The position numbers and the translations under genes are program-made. From assembly GCF_004769195.1 (NCBI RefSeq), contig NZ_RQET01000004.1, positions 124,001 through 188,000 on the forward strand: a stretch of DNA of 64,000 nucleotides, read 5' to 3'. Below the pieces are notes generated by a model. It did no database searches. It saw nothing but the letters and a program-made list of their open reading frames with translations, and was not told where the DNA came from. Shown here piece after piece: positions 1 through 8,595 of the stretch. This DNA comes from Leptospira fletcheri. GTDB taxonomy: Bacteria > Spirochaetota > Leptospiria > Leptospirales > Leptospiraceae. Each line of letters starts with the position of its first letter. Within the stretch, counting starts at the first letter, position 1.

Positions 1-331
1 TCTGGTAGCTGTAAAGATTCTTCATCCCTATCAATAATGCAGCTTGTTTTTGGCTCAAACCTCGCTTCAAACGAGTCATTCTTAAAATCTGAGAAAATGC
101 TATCTTAGGATCGACTGCCGCTAGGACGATATTTTTGCCGGACATTTTTTTCTTTGGTAAAGGGAATACCGACTTAGAATCTTCGTTTTCATTCAAATAG
201 AGATTTAAGACTTCCCGAATATTTACCTTCAGCTCATCTAATGAATCCGCCTGAGTCATACATCCTTTGAGTTCGACGCACTCCGCCCAATAACCTGTTT
301 TATCCGTATGAATTCGAAAATGATAATGCAC
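1..331 (-). CDS. hicB: HicB-type antitoxin with C-terminal helix-turn-helix (3' end beyond window)
   Basis: Antitoxin of a HicAB type II toxin-antitoxin pair. It would bind HicA and repress its own operon. The visible 110 codons start with the HicB pattern (HYHFRIHTDKTGYWAECVEL, then KGCMTQADSLDEL) and run into a helix-turn-helix (LKRGLSQKQAALLIGM) that is cut by the window edge. I chose the GTG at 331 because AGGAG lies about seven bases upstream. An ATG at 352 would overlap hicA but has no better ribosome site. The gene follows hicA by about ten bases, so the order is toxin first, antitoxin second. The HTH is a known HicB variant. Identity rests on family pattern and synteny. Confidence 0.82.
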   Translation of the reverse strand, partial: MHYHFRIHTDKTGYWAECVELKGCMTQADSLDELKVNIREVLNLYLNENEDSKSVFPLPKKKMSGKNIVLAAVDPKIAFSQILRMTRLKRGLSQKQAALLIGMKNLYSYQ

Positions 332-341
332 TATGTTACTC

Positions 342-521
342 CTAACTTTCATTCAGATGTTTCAAGAGAGTGTTTTCTAAGCCTTTCTTGAGTTCCTTAT
401 GCATTGGAATCGTTTCACGATCTCCTCCCTTCCCAACAACAACATGGCTGCCTTTCTGCCTCAGAACTTCCCATCCGTTCTTCAGGTATAATTTTAACAT
501 TTCTTTGCCGCTTAAGGGCAT
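342..521 (-). CDS. hicA: HicA-type mRNA interferase toxin
   Basis: Small toxin of the HicA/YcfA family, which cleaves mRNA when not neutralised by HicB. The 59-residue product has the family core: SGKEMLKLYLKNGWEVLRQKGSH holds the catalytic His after the Gly-Ser of the dsRBD-like fold, and IPMHKELKKG precedes the C-terminal helix. A longer reading frame exists upstream, but its N-terminus covers a consensus promoter, and the ATG at 530 overlaps the -10 box. The ATG at 521, about eight bases after the -10, is therefore the likely start. That leaves almost no 5' untranslated region, so the message may be leaderless. The hicB gene follows on the same strand. Confidence 0.82.
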   Translation of the reverse strand: MPLSGKEMLKLYLKNGWEVLRQKGSHVVVGKGGDRETIPMHKELKKGLENTLLKHLNES

Positions 522-528
522 AAAAACC

Positions 529-557
529 ATAATACCAATTATAATTGGTATTGTCAA
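529..557 (-). promoter_or_regulatory. hicAB promoter with 22-bp palindromic operator in the spacer
   Basis: On the minus strand a perfect -35 box TTGACA (557-552) is followed by a 17-base spacer and TATTAT (534-529), five of six matches to the -10 consensus. Positions 531-552 form a perfect 22-bp palindrome with half-site AATACCAATTA, which fills the spacer and touches both boxes. A second, weaker dyad (TCGGTA/TACCGA, 559-577) lies just upstream. This is the layout expected for autorepression by the HTH-containing HicB. Confidence 0.75.
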
Positions 558-677
558 CTCGGTAATAAAGCTACCGAATTCTCCTTCACGCACAACAAAA
601 AATTCTTGCCAGAAACAGAGATTTCGGCTAACTCTAATTATTCTATTTTAGAATATTTTTAAAAAAGGGTTCCCTAT

Positions 678-2309
678 ATGAAAAGAAAATCCGTTTCCGG
701 AACGCTAATTCCTATTCTACTCTTTTTAGCGGCCTCCCATTTAGGGAATTGCAAAAAACATTCGCACCAACCGTTGCTACTATGGGGAGAGCTGAGTGTT
801 TCTCCCGTCTCTAACGGCGCCGGGGAATTGCGACAGCAAAGTTATCTCAAGGCTCCAAATACGAGCACCTCCGACCAGTTCGGAGCTTCTTCTGCCATCT
901 CCGGCGAAACTATTGTCGTAGGCGCACCTTACGAGGACAGCAATACTACGGCCATCTTGCAGGATTCCGCGTTAAGCTCTACCAACGACGCGGGATCGGA
1001 CACCGGAGCCGCCTATGTATACGTAAGATCCGGAGGAAAATGGACACATCAGGCTTACCTCAAAGCGCCGAATACGACGAACGGAGACCATTTCGGGAAC
1101 AGTGTCTCCATCTCCGAAAATACGATTGCAGTAGGAGCACCGGGAGAAGACGGAAATACCACTTCCATTATCAATGGCAACGACCTGAGCTCAAGCAACA
1201 AAGCAGGAAACGACAACGGAGCTGTCTACGTATTCGTACGAAACGGAAACACTTGGACACACCAAGCCTATCTCAAGGCACCGAATACCACAAACCAAGA
1301 CCAGTTCGGATCTTCTTTAGCCGTCTCGGGAGAAACCATTGTCGTGGGGGCGCCTTACGAGGATAGCAGTACTAGCGCAATCGTTTCCGGCTCCGATCTT
1401 ACAACCACCAACGATGTCGGAACAGATACCGGAGCGGCCTATGTGTACGTACGATCCGGATCCGCCTGGACGCACCAGGCCTACCTCAAAGCCCCCAACG
1501 TGTACAACCAAAATTATTTCGGAAACTCCGTAGCAATCGACGGAAATACGATCACTGTAAGTGCCCGATCAGAAAATAGCACCACAACCTCCATCATCTC
1601 CGGTAACGACTTAAGCATAACGAACCATTCCGGCAATGGAAACGGAGCGGTATACGTATTCGTACGAAACGGAGCGAATTGGAATCACCAAGCCTATCTG
1701 AAATCTCCGAATGCCTCCAACCAGGATTCCTTCGGAATCTCCGTAGCAATCAGCGGAGATACCGTTGTAGTAGGGGCGGACGGGGAAAGCAGCGAAACGA
1801 ATGCCGTCCTAACCGGCACTGATTTGAGCTCCACCAACCGGAACGGATCCAATAACGGAGCGGCCTATGTGTTCGTACGGAACGGAAGTACCTGGACTCA
1901 CCAGGCCTATCTCAAAGCACCGAATACGAACCGAGAAGACCGATTTGGAGGATCCGTATCCATTTTCGGGGATTGGATCGTAGTAGGAGCCGCGGGAGAA
2001 AAAAGTACCAGCAAGGAAATACTCTCCGGCAACGATTTACGTTCGAGCAACCGGCAAGGATTCTTCGTAGGGGCAGCGTACGTTTTCACTCGAAGCAAGT
2101 CGCTCTGGACCCACAAAAACTATCTAAAAGCGTCGAATTCGGCAAACGGGCATTTTTTCGCAGGATCCGTGGGAATCTCAGGGAACACGATTTTAGTAGG
2201 AGCCTTGGGAGAAAGCAGCAACACGAATTGGATCATCAACGGAACCGATCTAAGTTCTACAAACCGAAACGGGAACTCGAACGGAGCAGCATACGTATTC
2301 GGAATGTAG
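678..2309 (+). CDS. FG-GAP repeat lipoprotein, seven-bladed beta-propeller
   Basis: Exported lipoprotein of 543 residues. A positively charged N-terminus and hydrophobic core end in LGNC (Cys25), a spirochaete-style lipobox. From about residue 55 to the end it is seven tandem repeats of about 70 residues. Each has an FG-GAP-like pattern, for example DQFGASSAISGETIVVGAP, followed by GAAYVYVR, a Trp-containing strand and a YLKAPN linker. Seven blades fit a complete integrin-alpha-like propeller. The calcium-binding DxDxDG loop of classical FG-GAP proteins is not evident. A role in surface binding is inference only. A 149-residue membrane protein gene starts four bases after the stop, suggesting co-transcription. 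Confidence 0.8.
   Translation: MKRKSVSGTLIPILLFLAASHLGNCKKHSHQPLLLWGELSVSPVSNGAGELRQQSYLKAPNTSTSDQFGASSAISGETIVVGAPYEDSNTTAILQDSALSSTNDAGSDTGAAYVYVRSGGKWTHQAYLKAPNTTNGDHFGNSVSISENTIAVGAPGEDGNTTSIINGNDLSSSNKAGNDNGAVYVFVRNGNTWTHQAYLKAPNTTNQDQFGSSLAVSGETIVVGAPYEDSSTSAIVSGSDLTTTNDVGTDTGAAYVYVRSGSAWTHQAYLKAPNVYNQNYFGNSVAIDGNTITVSARSENSTTTSIISGNDLSITNHSGNGNGAVYVFVRNGANWNHQAYLKSPNASNQDSFGISVAISGDTVVVGADGESSETNAVLTGTDLSSTNRNGSNNGAAYVFVRNGSTWTHQAYLKAPNTNREDRFGGSVSIFGDWIVVGAAGEKSTSKEILSGNDLRSSNRQGFFVGAAYVFTRSKSLWTHKNYLKASNSANGHFFAGSVGISGNTILVGALGESSNTNWIINGTDLSSTNRNGNSNGAAYVFGM
840..2306 (+). repeat. Seven tandem coding repeats of about 213 bp (propeller blades)
   Basis: The DNA for the seven blades is itself tandemly repetitive. 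The segment encoding HQAYLKAPN recurs almost unchanged between blades 2 and 6, while the last blade (KNYLKASN) is the most divergent. Repeat homogeneity at the DNA level makes blade gain or loss by recombination plausible. Confidence 0.75.
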
Positions 2310-2312
2310 AAG

Positions 2313-2762
2313 ATGAAAAACCGCCCTATGCTTTCTATCGGAATGATCGCACTTTGCATATCGGTGTTGATCGTACTCGCATTCCAAATCCATAAAATGA
2401 ACGAACATCGGAAGATGTTGGAAGAAGGCCTCGCTCGATTGGAGGAAAAATCCTTACATTTAGGCAAGGGAGATTCCTATCTCAAAAACGAAGTCCGAAA
2501 CACGATATTAAAAAGAAGAAAGGAAATCAAGGACTGCTACGAAGCTTATCTTGCCACAAAACCGAAAATCGAAACGGGGGATCTAAAAGTGGACTGGAAA
2601 ATCGACAAACAAGGAAAGGCACTCCGGCCCGAAGAAGTATTGTCCACCTTCTTTTCGGACGATTTAAGTCGCTGTGTAACGGAGCGAATTTCAGAATGGA
2701 GCTTTCCGCCTCCGATCACGGAAAAATACGTATTCCATACTTTCTCCTTCAAAAAAAGATAG
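2313..2762 (+). CDS. Membrane-anchored protein with AgmX/PglI-like C-terminal domain
   Basis: A 149-residue protein with one N-terminal membrane helix (about residues 8-26) and a basic, possibly coiled segment (about 28-60). The C-terminal domain resembles the AgmX/PglI C-terminal family: a conserved Cys-Tyr (KDCYEAYL), then DLKVDWKIDKQGK, a conserved Cys (SRCVTERI) and WSFPPP. In myxobacteria that domain occurs in gliding and adventurous-motility proteins and in TonB-like proteins. Its biochemical role is unclear. It begins four bases after the propeller lipoprotein stop, so the two probably form one transcription unit. Assignment is by motif recognition only. Confidence 0.6.
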   Translation: MKNRPMLSIGMIALCISVLIVLAFQIHKMNEHRKMLEEGLARLEEKSLHLGKGDSYLKNEVRNTILKRRKEIKDCYEAYLATKPKIETGDLKVDWKIDKQGKALRPEEVLSTFFSDDLSRCVTERISEWSFPPPITEKYVFHTFSFKKR

Positions 2763-2833
2763 AATGGAAATGCGTCAGGTTCCCAAAAAAGAGATCAGAT
2801 CCCTTCGCCGAAACGTTCGGTCTCTCCGATGAA

Positions 2834-3868
2834 CTACTGCCGGATACAGAATAAGTTTTTGCGAACCGCAGTGCAATCGGTAGCCGCTGTTCCGGTATCC
2901 AGTGCGGTGGAATTGACCGCACTCAAATCCCCGAAATGCGCGTTATTGATATAAGAGGAATAGGGAGGGGAAGCCCATTCTTGGTATGTACCGACGGTCA
3001 TGCATTGGTAGCTGGCGGCTTCGGTCCAATCCAATTTCAAACCGGTCCAAGCCCCTCCGCCGCTAAAACCTAAGGAATGGGACAGGTTTCCACCGCTGAA
3101 ATAAAAAATCGGAGCCTGCGCATGGGTGGTAAAAAGATACGTAAGCCCGTCGCTTCCGAAATAGCGCGTGTTCGTGTACAGCACCCAGTTGGTAGGACTA
3201 CAACTCGGAGTCGCAGGCAATCCGCAATTCGCAGTGGTCGTAACGTACCGAGCAGGAGAACCCGTCGTAACGGTGATCAAAGCCTTATAATCCGTGGTCG
3301 CTCCCGGCAAGGAAGAAGGCTTGTCCGCAGCGCAAGCCGCATCGGCGCCGGTTACCCCGCCAAAGGTCCCGAAATATCCGATCCCGCCCTGGGCCGAATT
3401 GGTGGCAACGAACGTACATTTGTCCACATCCGTAGTCGCTACGTTTAAGGTCTGAACGGCTCCAGTATCTTTCTGAGTCGCGATCAACCCGTAAACTTGA
3501 TCCAGACAGTCGTTATCAATGCCGTGCGTGAGAGTCACAGTAGCGCTAGGAGAAGTTGCCGAAAGAGTAATCGTCGCGGGAGAAACGGTAAAAACGGAAT
3601 TACTAAAACCCAAAGTAAAAGTAGTCGGAGAATCCAAAGTATGCGCGGCTTGGATGGAAACGGACAAGGAAGTACCTTCCGTAATCGTCGGAGCAGGAGA
3701 AAAATTCAGAGGATTCCCGCTTAACAACGCGATAATGTTCGGAAGCAAAGCCCCGAAGGCGCTTTTGCTCGCATCTATATTCAAAGGTTTGGCCTGGTTA
3801 CAGCCGAAAAGGAACAGAAAAAAGATTCCCGACAGAAAACGGGAAGAACGGAAAAGGGAACGTTTCAT
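2834..3868 (-). CDS. DUF1554-domain lipoprotein
   Basis: Exported lipoprotein of 344 residues. The signal peptide ends at LFGC (Cys23). Residues of about 50-145 are Ser/Thr-rich and resemble a Calx-beta or cadherin-like fold (APTITEGTSLSVSI). The C-terminal half (from KCTFVATN to the terminal NLFCIRQ) matches DUF1554, a paralogous family largely found in Leptospira with conserved Cys and Trp residues. The frame is open further upstream to 4159, but that part has no signal peptide, so I start at the ATG at 3868 just before MKRSLFR. A 13-bp inverted repeat lies about 60 bases upstream. Function unknown; surface or periplasmic location is inferred from the lipobox. Confidence 0.78.
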   Translation of the reverse strand: MKRSLFRSSRFLSGIFFLFLFGCNQAKPLNIDASKSAFGALLPNIIALLSGNPLNFSPAPTITEGTSLSVSIQAAHTLDSPTTFTLGFSNSVFTVSPATITLSATSPSATVTLTHGIDNDCLDQVYGLIATQKDTGAVQTLNVATTDVDKCTFVATNSAQGGIGYFGTFGGVTGADAACAADKPSSLPGATTDYKALITVTTGSPARYVTTTANCGLPATPSCSPTNWVLYTNTRYFGSDGLTYLFTTHAQAPIFYFSGGNLSHSLGFSGGGAWTGLKLDWTEAASYQCMTVGTYQEWASPPYSSYINNAHFGDLSAVNSTALDTGTAATDCTAVRKNLFCIRQ

Positions 3869-3927
3869 TTTAAATTCTTCGCATCGGAGCGGTCTCCGAA
3901 TAAAGAATACAATCCGAGAAAGGAAAG

Positions 3928-3965
3928 TTTGACCTCTTTTTCCAAAACGACCAAAAGAGGTCAAA
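3928..3965. promoter_or_regulatory. 13-bp perfect inverted repeat upstream of the DUF1554 lipoprotein gene
   Basis: The arms TTTGACCTCTTTT (3928-3940) and AAAAGAGGTCAAA (3953-3965) are perfect complements separated by 12 bases. They lie 60-97 bases upstream of the lipoprotein start on the minus strand. No T-run follows on either strand at the spacing of a terminator, so an operator or RNA structure is more likely. The rest of the roughly 320-base intergenic region (3869-4186) shows nothing else I can name. Confidence 0.5.
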
Positions 3966-4186
3966 AACCAAGACGAAACCCATCTAACAGGCGATAGAAT
4001 CAGGCTTGTTATTCTTTTTGTAGAATCTCCGTTCAATTTTATTTCCGTTATACAAGAGGCTAGCCTAGATAAATTGTCCGTTTTTTCAAAAAAGAAGAAA
4101 CCGATTCCTGAGCTGAAATTCGTGGATCTACTCAGGATGATTCGGAATCGAAATTCCAAACCGGAAAATACACCGAATGGATCGGA

Positions 4187-6223
4187 TTAGGCGACCGGTG
4201 TTTTGTGACGCAATTTCTGGATCTCTTTCCGAAACGATTCGTAAGGATCGTCCGAATCCTCCGCATCGTTCTTAGAAGCGACTGAACCGGATTTATCCCC
4301 ACCTTGGTTCGAATGGAACCAAGTGTCGATGTACTTCAACACTCTGTTGATACGGATCCTTGCTTCTTCTTCTCCCGAATTTCTGACCTTATTTTGCAGA
4401 ATTTCGACCTTATCGGAAAAGATCTTATGAATCTCTCGGGCCTTACTCCGAAACGATTCATCGCTGGGATAACAAAGAATCTGGTCGTATTTTTCCTTGC
4501 TCCCTTCCCAAGAAAGAAGAACGAACTTTTCCCTTTCCAGAACCTGATAAAAAACATCTGCCGTAAATTCCGGCAATAATCCTTGGATATCGGAGGCAAC
4601 GGGAGGATGTTTTTTCAAAAAATAATAATCCCCTAAAGCGGCGGAGATTTTGGTCCTTTGGTCCACCATCCGGATCTTCTCCTCCTCTTTCAGTTTTTCC
4701 TGGATTCGCACTTGCTCGTCTTTCTTGGCGACTTCCAGATTCTTGCCTTTTAAAAAATTCTGCTGTATCTTGATTTTCTCCTTAGCCTGGGAAAAGAAGA
4801 AGTCCTGAAAAATCCTTCCGATTCCGATGAGATCCAGAATCGGATAAAACCAGGGGAAATATTCCAGATAACCTTTTCTTAAAACTCTTCCGTAAGCCTT
4901 GACCAAAGCAGGCTCTTTAAAGATGGACTTGATCTGAGGCTCGTGTGTTTCCACTAACTGTCGGATGCACAAAACTTTCCAAGCCTCCACCATCGGACTT
5001 ACGCTAAGGCTCATGATGATCTGTTTGACGCTATTCGCATCCTTATGAAGGAAAGCGTGGATAGTACCGCCTTTGGTTTCCCATGTAGCGTAAGCGAGCT
5101 CTAGATCGTCGAGAAGCATTCTCTTCAGATCTTCGGGAAAATGACGGAACTCCTTATCGGGGAGAAAGAGAACTTTACGATCCCATCTCACCGCTTCCGC
5201 CAATAATCCTCTCTTAATTTCCTGGAACCTACCCCTTTCGTTTTCCGCGTGGTTCCTCAACAGTTCTCTTTCGGCGATATCCGCAAGGGAACGAATCAGG
5301 GAGACACCGAGCATCCCCGGATTTCCTGGACCGAGATTCGCCGAAGCGGCAGCTTTCGCAAAGGCTTCCGCCCTCGCCACCTTGAATTTTACGGTATCGC
5401 CGCGGGAGGAATCCGAGTAATGGATCTTTTCCTCCATCGCAATTTTATGAAATTCCTCCGAGACGAAATGCCTCAATGATTTCGATCCCTTGCTCTGGAT
5501 GAATTCGTCGGCGTACTCCAGAATTTGAACCGATTCTTTTGCATCCTTTAAACAAAAAAGACCGTAGCCGGAAATACTCACAACTCTGCCTTTTTTCGTA
5601 AGATCGTCTTCGAGTTCGAACAGAAAATCTTTCATGAACTCCGGATTCGGAGGAATCGAAAACGCGTCGTCCCAAAAAGCTTCCTTTAAATAAAGAAAGA
5701 GATGAGGAAAAGGCGATTCCTTCTGGGAACCCATTTGCCAATCCGCATCCAAATTTTCCCAAAGAATCGCTTTGGAAGTTTCAGGTTTTCGATCCAGGTA
5801 TGATAGGATTGCGATGACGGAAATATCCAGCAATTCCAGGTAGATCCTGCTTAGATCCAAGGATTCGCCTTCCGGAAAAGCCGCATAACACGGCTTGGCG
5901 GAAGGTTGGTGCCCCAGCTCCTCGTGCATAAAATAGGCAAGTTGTGAAACGGTAACGTCTTCCAAAAGACGTTTGAGATGAAAATCCATCTCCTGTTGCG
6001 TAAGTTCCCCGATCTCCGAGATTCTTTGGTGCGGCTCGAATAGATGGCGGGATTTTGCGTTTTTATACGAAGTGGCGGCCGCAATCGCTTTGTACAGTGA
6101 ATGCGTGACCTTATCGTTCATGTAATAGCTGACTACTTCGTTCAACTTCTTGACTCGAAGGAAACTCTGCAAGGCAGGATTTCCGGTTGCAGGGTCCAAC
6201 GGTCTCGAATCTTTAACACTCAT
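4187..6223 (-). CDS. Hypothetical 678-residue cytoplasmic protein
   Basis: A long, clearly coding frame whose product I do not recognise. It begins MSVKDSRPLDPATG and has no signal peptide or clear membrane segment. Much of it looks alpha-helical. Residues of about 490-545 are strongly charged and probably coiled coil (KEKIKIQQNFL, KEEEKIRMVDQR). The C-terminal 40 residues are polar and probably disordered (SNQGGDKSGSVASKND). A stretch near residue 460 (YLEYFPWFYPILDLIGIG) is hydrophobic but contains charges. It stands alone on the minus strand between the DUF1554 lipoprotein gene and the divergent gpmI gene. Probably a Leptospira-conserved protein; function not inferred. Confidence 0.6.
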   Translation of the reverse strand: MSVKDSRPLDPATGNPALQSFLRVKKLNEVVSYYMNDKVTHSLYKAIAAATSYKNAKSRHLFEPHQRISEIGELTQQEMDFHLKRLLEDVTVSQLAYFMHEELGHQPSAKPCYAAFPEGESLDLSRIYLELLDISVIAILSYLDRKPETSKAILWENLDADWQMGSQKESPFPHLFLYLKEAFWDDAFSIPPNPEFMKDFLFELEDDLTKKGRVVSISGYGLFCLKDAKESVQILEYADEFIQSKGSKSLRHFVSEEFHKIAMEEKIHYSDSSRGDTVKFKVARAEAFAKAAASANLGPGNPGMLGVSLIRSLADIAERELLRNHAENERGRFQEIKRGLLAEAVRWDRKVLFLPDKEFRHFPEDLKRMLLDDLELAYATWETKGGTIHAFLHKDANSVKQIIMSLSVSPMVEAWKVLCIRQLVETHEPQIKSIFKEPALVKAYGRVLRKGYLEYFPWFYPILDLIGIGRIFQDFFFSQAKEKIKIQQNFLKGKNLEVAKKDEQVRIQEKLKEEEKIRMVDQRTKISAALGDYYFLKKHPPVASDIQGLLPEFTADVFYQVLEREKFVLLSWEGSKEKYDQILCYPSDESFRSKAREIHKIFSDKVEILQNKVRNSGEEEARIRINRVLKYIDTWFHSNQGGDKSGSVASKNDAEDSDDPYESFRKEIQKLRHKTPVA

Positions 6224-6469
6224 AACGAAAAATTGATCCTAGTTCCTTTCGGAATTTACAATTCGGCAAGGCCGCGCATTGAAAATACCCCGACAAATCC
6301 GCCGCCGAAGAATTTGCCGTCATAATATCTTCAGCATCGACTTCTTCCACCAAAAACCTATTTTTAACGCCATTTTCATCGATTCGGCTCTAGATATAAG
6401 TACGTATATTCGGAACTTGAGACTAATCCTCTTGACGGACTTGTCCGGCGGACTTTCCTGGAAACCGGA

Positions 6470-8113
6470 ATGCAACTCACGAAACAAACCCCCTTTGTTC
6501 CGAAAAAAATCCTACTCGTTATCCTAGACGGAGTAGGTTACTCTCCGAGAGGAGCCGAGTTCGGCAACGCGATCGCAGGAGCCCGACTTCCCTTCCTAAA
6601 TAAACTATGGAAGGAGAAACCCACCGTTTATTTAAAAGCCCACGGGACGGCGGTAGGAATGCCTTCGGACGAAGACATGGGAAATTCCGAAGTAGGCCAC
6701 AATGTACTCGGCTGTGGAAGGATTTTCGACCAAGGAGCGAAGTTAGTAAGCGAATCAATCTCAAAGTCCTTATTGTTCCAAGGAAAGGCTTGGAAAGAAA
6801 TCGTAGGCAATTGCAAATCCAGAGGATCGACCTTGCACTTGATCGGCCTTTTTTCCGACGGAAACGTCCACGCACATATCAATCATACCAAAGCTTTAAT
6901 CAAAAACGCCGTTGAAGAAGGTGTTCCGAAAATTCGACTGCACATCCTTCTGGATGGTCGGGACGTTCCGGAAAAGTCCGCATTGGAGTATCTGCTCCCT
7001 TTCGAAACCTGGCTAACCGATCTACGAACGCAAGGTGCCGATATAAAAATCGCTTCCGGAGGAGGAAGAATGACCATCACCATGGATCGCTACGAAGCGG
7101 ACTGGTCTATGGTGGAAAGGGGCTGGAAAATCCACGTAAAAGGACAAGGAAGAGAATTTTCTAGTGCGGAAGAAGCGATTCGCACGTTCCGACAAGAAGA
7201 CCCTAAGGTCATCGACCAATATCTACCTGCATTCGTAATCGTCGAAAACGGAAAACCCGTCGGTCCGATCATAGACGGGGACTCTGTAGTGTTCACGAAT
7301 TTTAGGGGAGACAGGGCGATAGAAATCTCCCAAGCGTTTACGCAAAAGGATTTCGAAAAATTCGATCGTGGACCTCTACCGGATATCTGCTACGCAGGGA
7401 TGATGCAATATGACGGAGACCTAAAATTGCCCGAGAGGTTTCTGGTTTCCCCTCCTGCCATCGATCGGACTTTAGGTGAATACATGGCGAATTCCGGCGT
7501 TTTACAATATGCGTTATCCGAAACACAAAAATACGGTCACGTCACTTTTTTCTGGAACGGAAATCGTTCCGGACATTTCGACGCCGCAAAGGAAGATTAT
7601 AAGGAAATTCCTTCCGACGTGATCCCTTTCGACCAGACCCCTGACATGAAAGCGGAAGCGATCACTGCCGAATTGGAAAAGGAGCTTTTTGCAAATAGAC
7701 ACGACTTTTACCGTGTTAACTACCCGAACGGCGATATGGTAGGGCATACCGGAAATTACGCGGCAACGGTAAAAGCGATGGAATTCCTGGACGGATGCAT
7801 GGAACGATTGGCGAACGCATGTAAGAAAAACGGAATCGTAATGGTGGTCACTGCAGACCACGGCAATGCGGACGAGATGTACCAATTGGACAAGAAAGGA
7901 TCGGTACAAATGGACGGAGCAGGGCATCCGATACCGAAGACTTCTCACACGTTAAATCCTGTTCCGTTTAGCCTTCTCGATCCTGAAGGAAAACTTTCCC
8001 TGAAAACCGACCTAGCGGACGCGGGACTGGCCAATGTTGCAGCCACTCTTTTAGACATCATGGGATACGAAACTCCCGAAGGATACCGCCCCAGTCTATT
8101 GAAGCGTGGATAA
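6470..8113 (+). CDS. gpmI: 2,3-bisphosphoglycerate-independent phosphoglycerate mutase
   Basis: Glycolytic and gluconeogenic enzyme interconverting 3- and 2-phosphoglycerate with two metal ions and a phosphoserine intermediate. The 547-residue product has the alkaline-phosphatase-superfamily N-terminal metal site ([13 protein letters not shown]), the catalytic Ser in [11 protein letters not shown] (about residue 72), the substrate loop [10 protein letters not shown], and the C-terminal metal-binding motifs ([32 protein letters not shown]). Length is usual for the family. The ATG at 6470 follows a GGAAACCGGA stretch. A small membrane protein gene follows after 12 bases and may be co-transcribed. 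Confidence 0.95.
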   Translation: MQLTKQTPFVPKKILLVILDGVGYSPRGAEFGNAIAGARLPFLNKLWKEKPTVYLKAHGTAVGMPSDEDMGNSEVGHNVLGCGRIFDQGAKLVSESISKSLLFQGKAWKEIVGNCKSRGSTLHLIGLFSDGNVHAHINHTKALIKNAVEEGVPKIRLHILLDGRDVPEKSALEYLLPFETWLTDLRTQGADIKIASGGGRMTITMDRYEADWSMVERGWKIHVKGQGREFSSAEEAIRTFRQEDPKVIDQYLPAFVIVENGKPVGPIIDGDSVVFTNFRGDRAIEISQAFTQKDFEKFDRGPLPDICYAGMMQYDGDLKLPERFLVSPPAIDRTLGEYMANSGVLQYALSETQKYGHVTFFWNGNRSGHFDAAKEDYKEIPSDVIPFDQTPDMKAEAITAELEKELFANRHDFYRVNYPNGDMVGHTGNYAATVKAMEFLDGCMERLANACKKNGIVMVVTADHGNADEMYQLDKKGSVQMDGAGHPIPKTSHTLNPVPFSLLDPEGKLSLKTDLADAGLANVAATLLDIMGYETPEGYRPSLLKRG

Positions 8114-8125
8114 GAGATTTACCGG

Positions 8126-8476
8126 ATGACTTACCTGATCCTGAAATACGCGGTTACCGCTTTGGTCGTCGTTCTCGTTTCGGAAATCGCGAGGAGAAAC
8201 GACCGATTCGGAGCAGTATTGGCGGCGCTTCCTCTAGTCACGGTAATGACCCTAATCTGGTTAAGAATGGAGAATAGCCCTTCCGAAAAGATCAGCAACC
8301 ACGCGTATTATACGTTTTGGTACGTGATTCCTACCCTGCCCATGTTTTTGCTTTTCCCGAAACTGATGCGACTCTTCGATTTTTGGATCGCTCTCGGAAT
8401 ATCTTCGGTATTCACGGTTTTCTTCTTTTTCCTCTTCGCGTACATTCTCGGAAAAGCGGGAATCCACCTACTTTAG
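8126..8476 (+). CDS. DUF3147-family integral membrane protein
   Basis: A 116-residue, very hydrophobic protein with about four predicted membrane helices (near residues 2-20, 28-46, 62-82 and 88-112). The pattern, with a conserved AALPLVTVMTLIWL segment between helices and a SNHAYYTFWYVIPTLP loop, fits the DUF3147 family of small inner-membrane proteins of unknown function. It starts 12 bases after gpmI on the same strand. Nothing suggests a specific substrate. Confidence 0.65.
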   Translation: MTYLILKYAVTALVVVLVSEIARRNDRFGAVLAALPLVTVMTLIWLRMENSPSEKISNHAYYTFWYVIPTLPMFLLFPKLMRLFDFWIALGISSVFTVFFFFLFAYILGKAGIHLL

Positions 8477-8595
8477 ATTTCTACGACCGAAAAATCCGAG
8501 TCGAATCGTTAATTCCGTACCGGGAAAAAACTTGATCGGATGCTCCGCAGCCTTAAGATTCCGAAGACAAATCGGAAAAAAAGGAGAGAAGAGCG

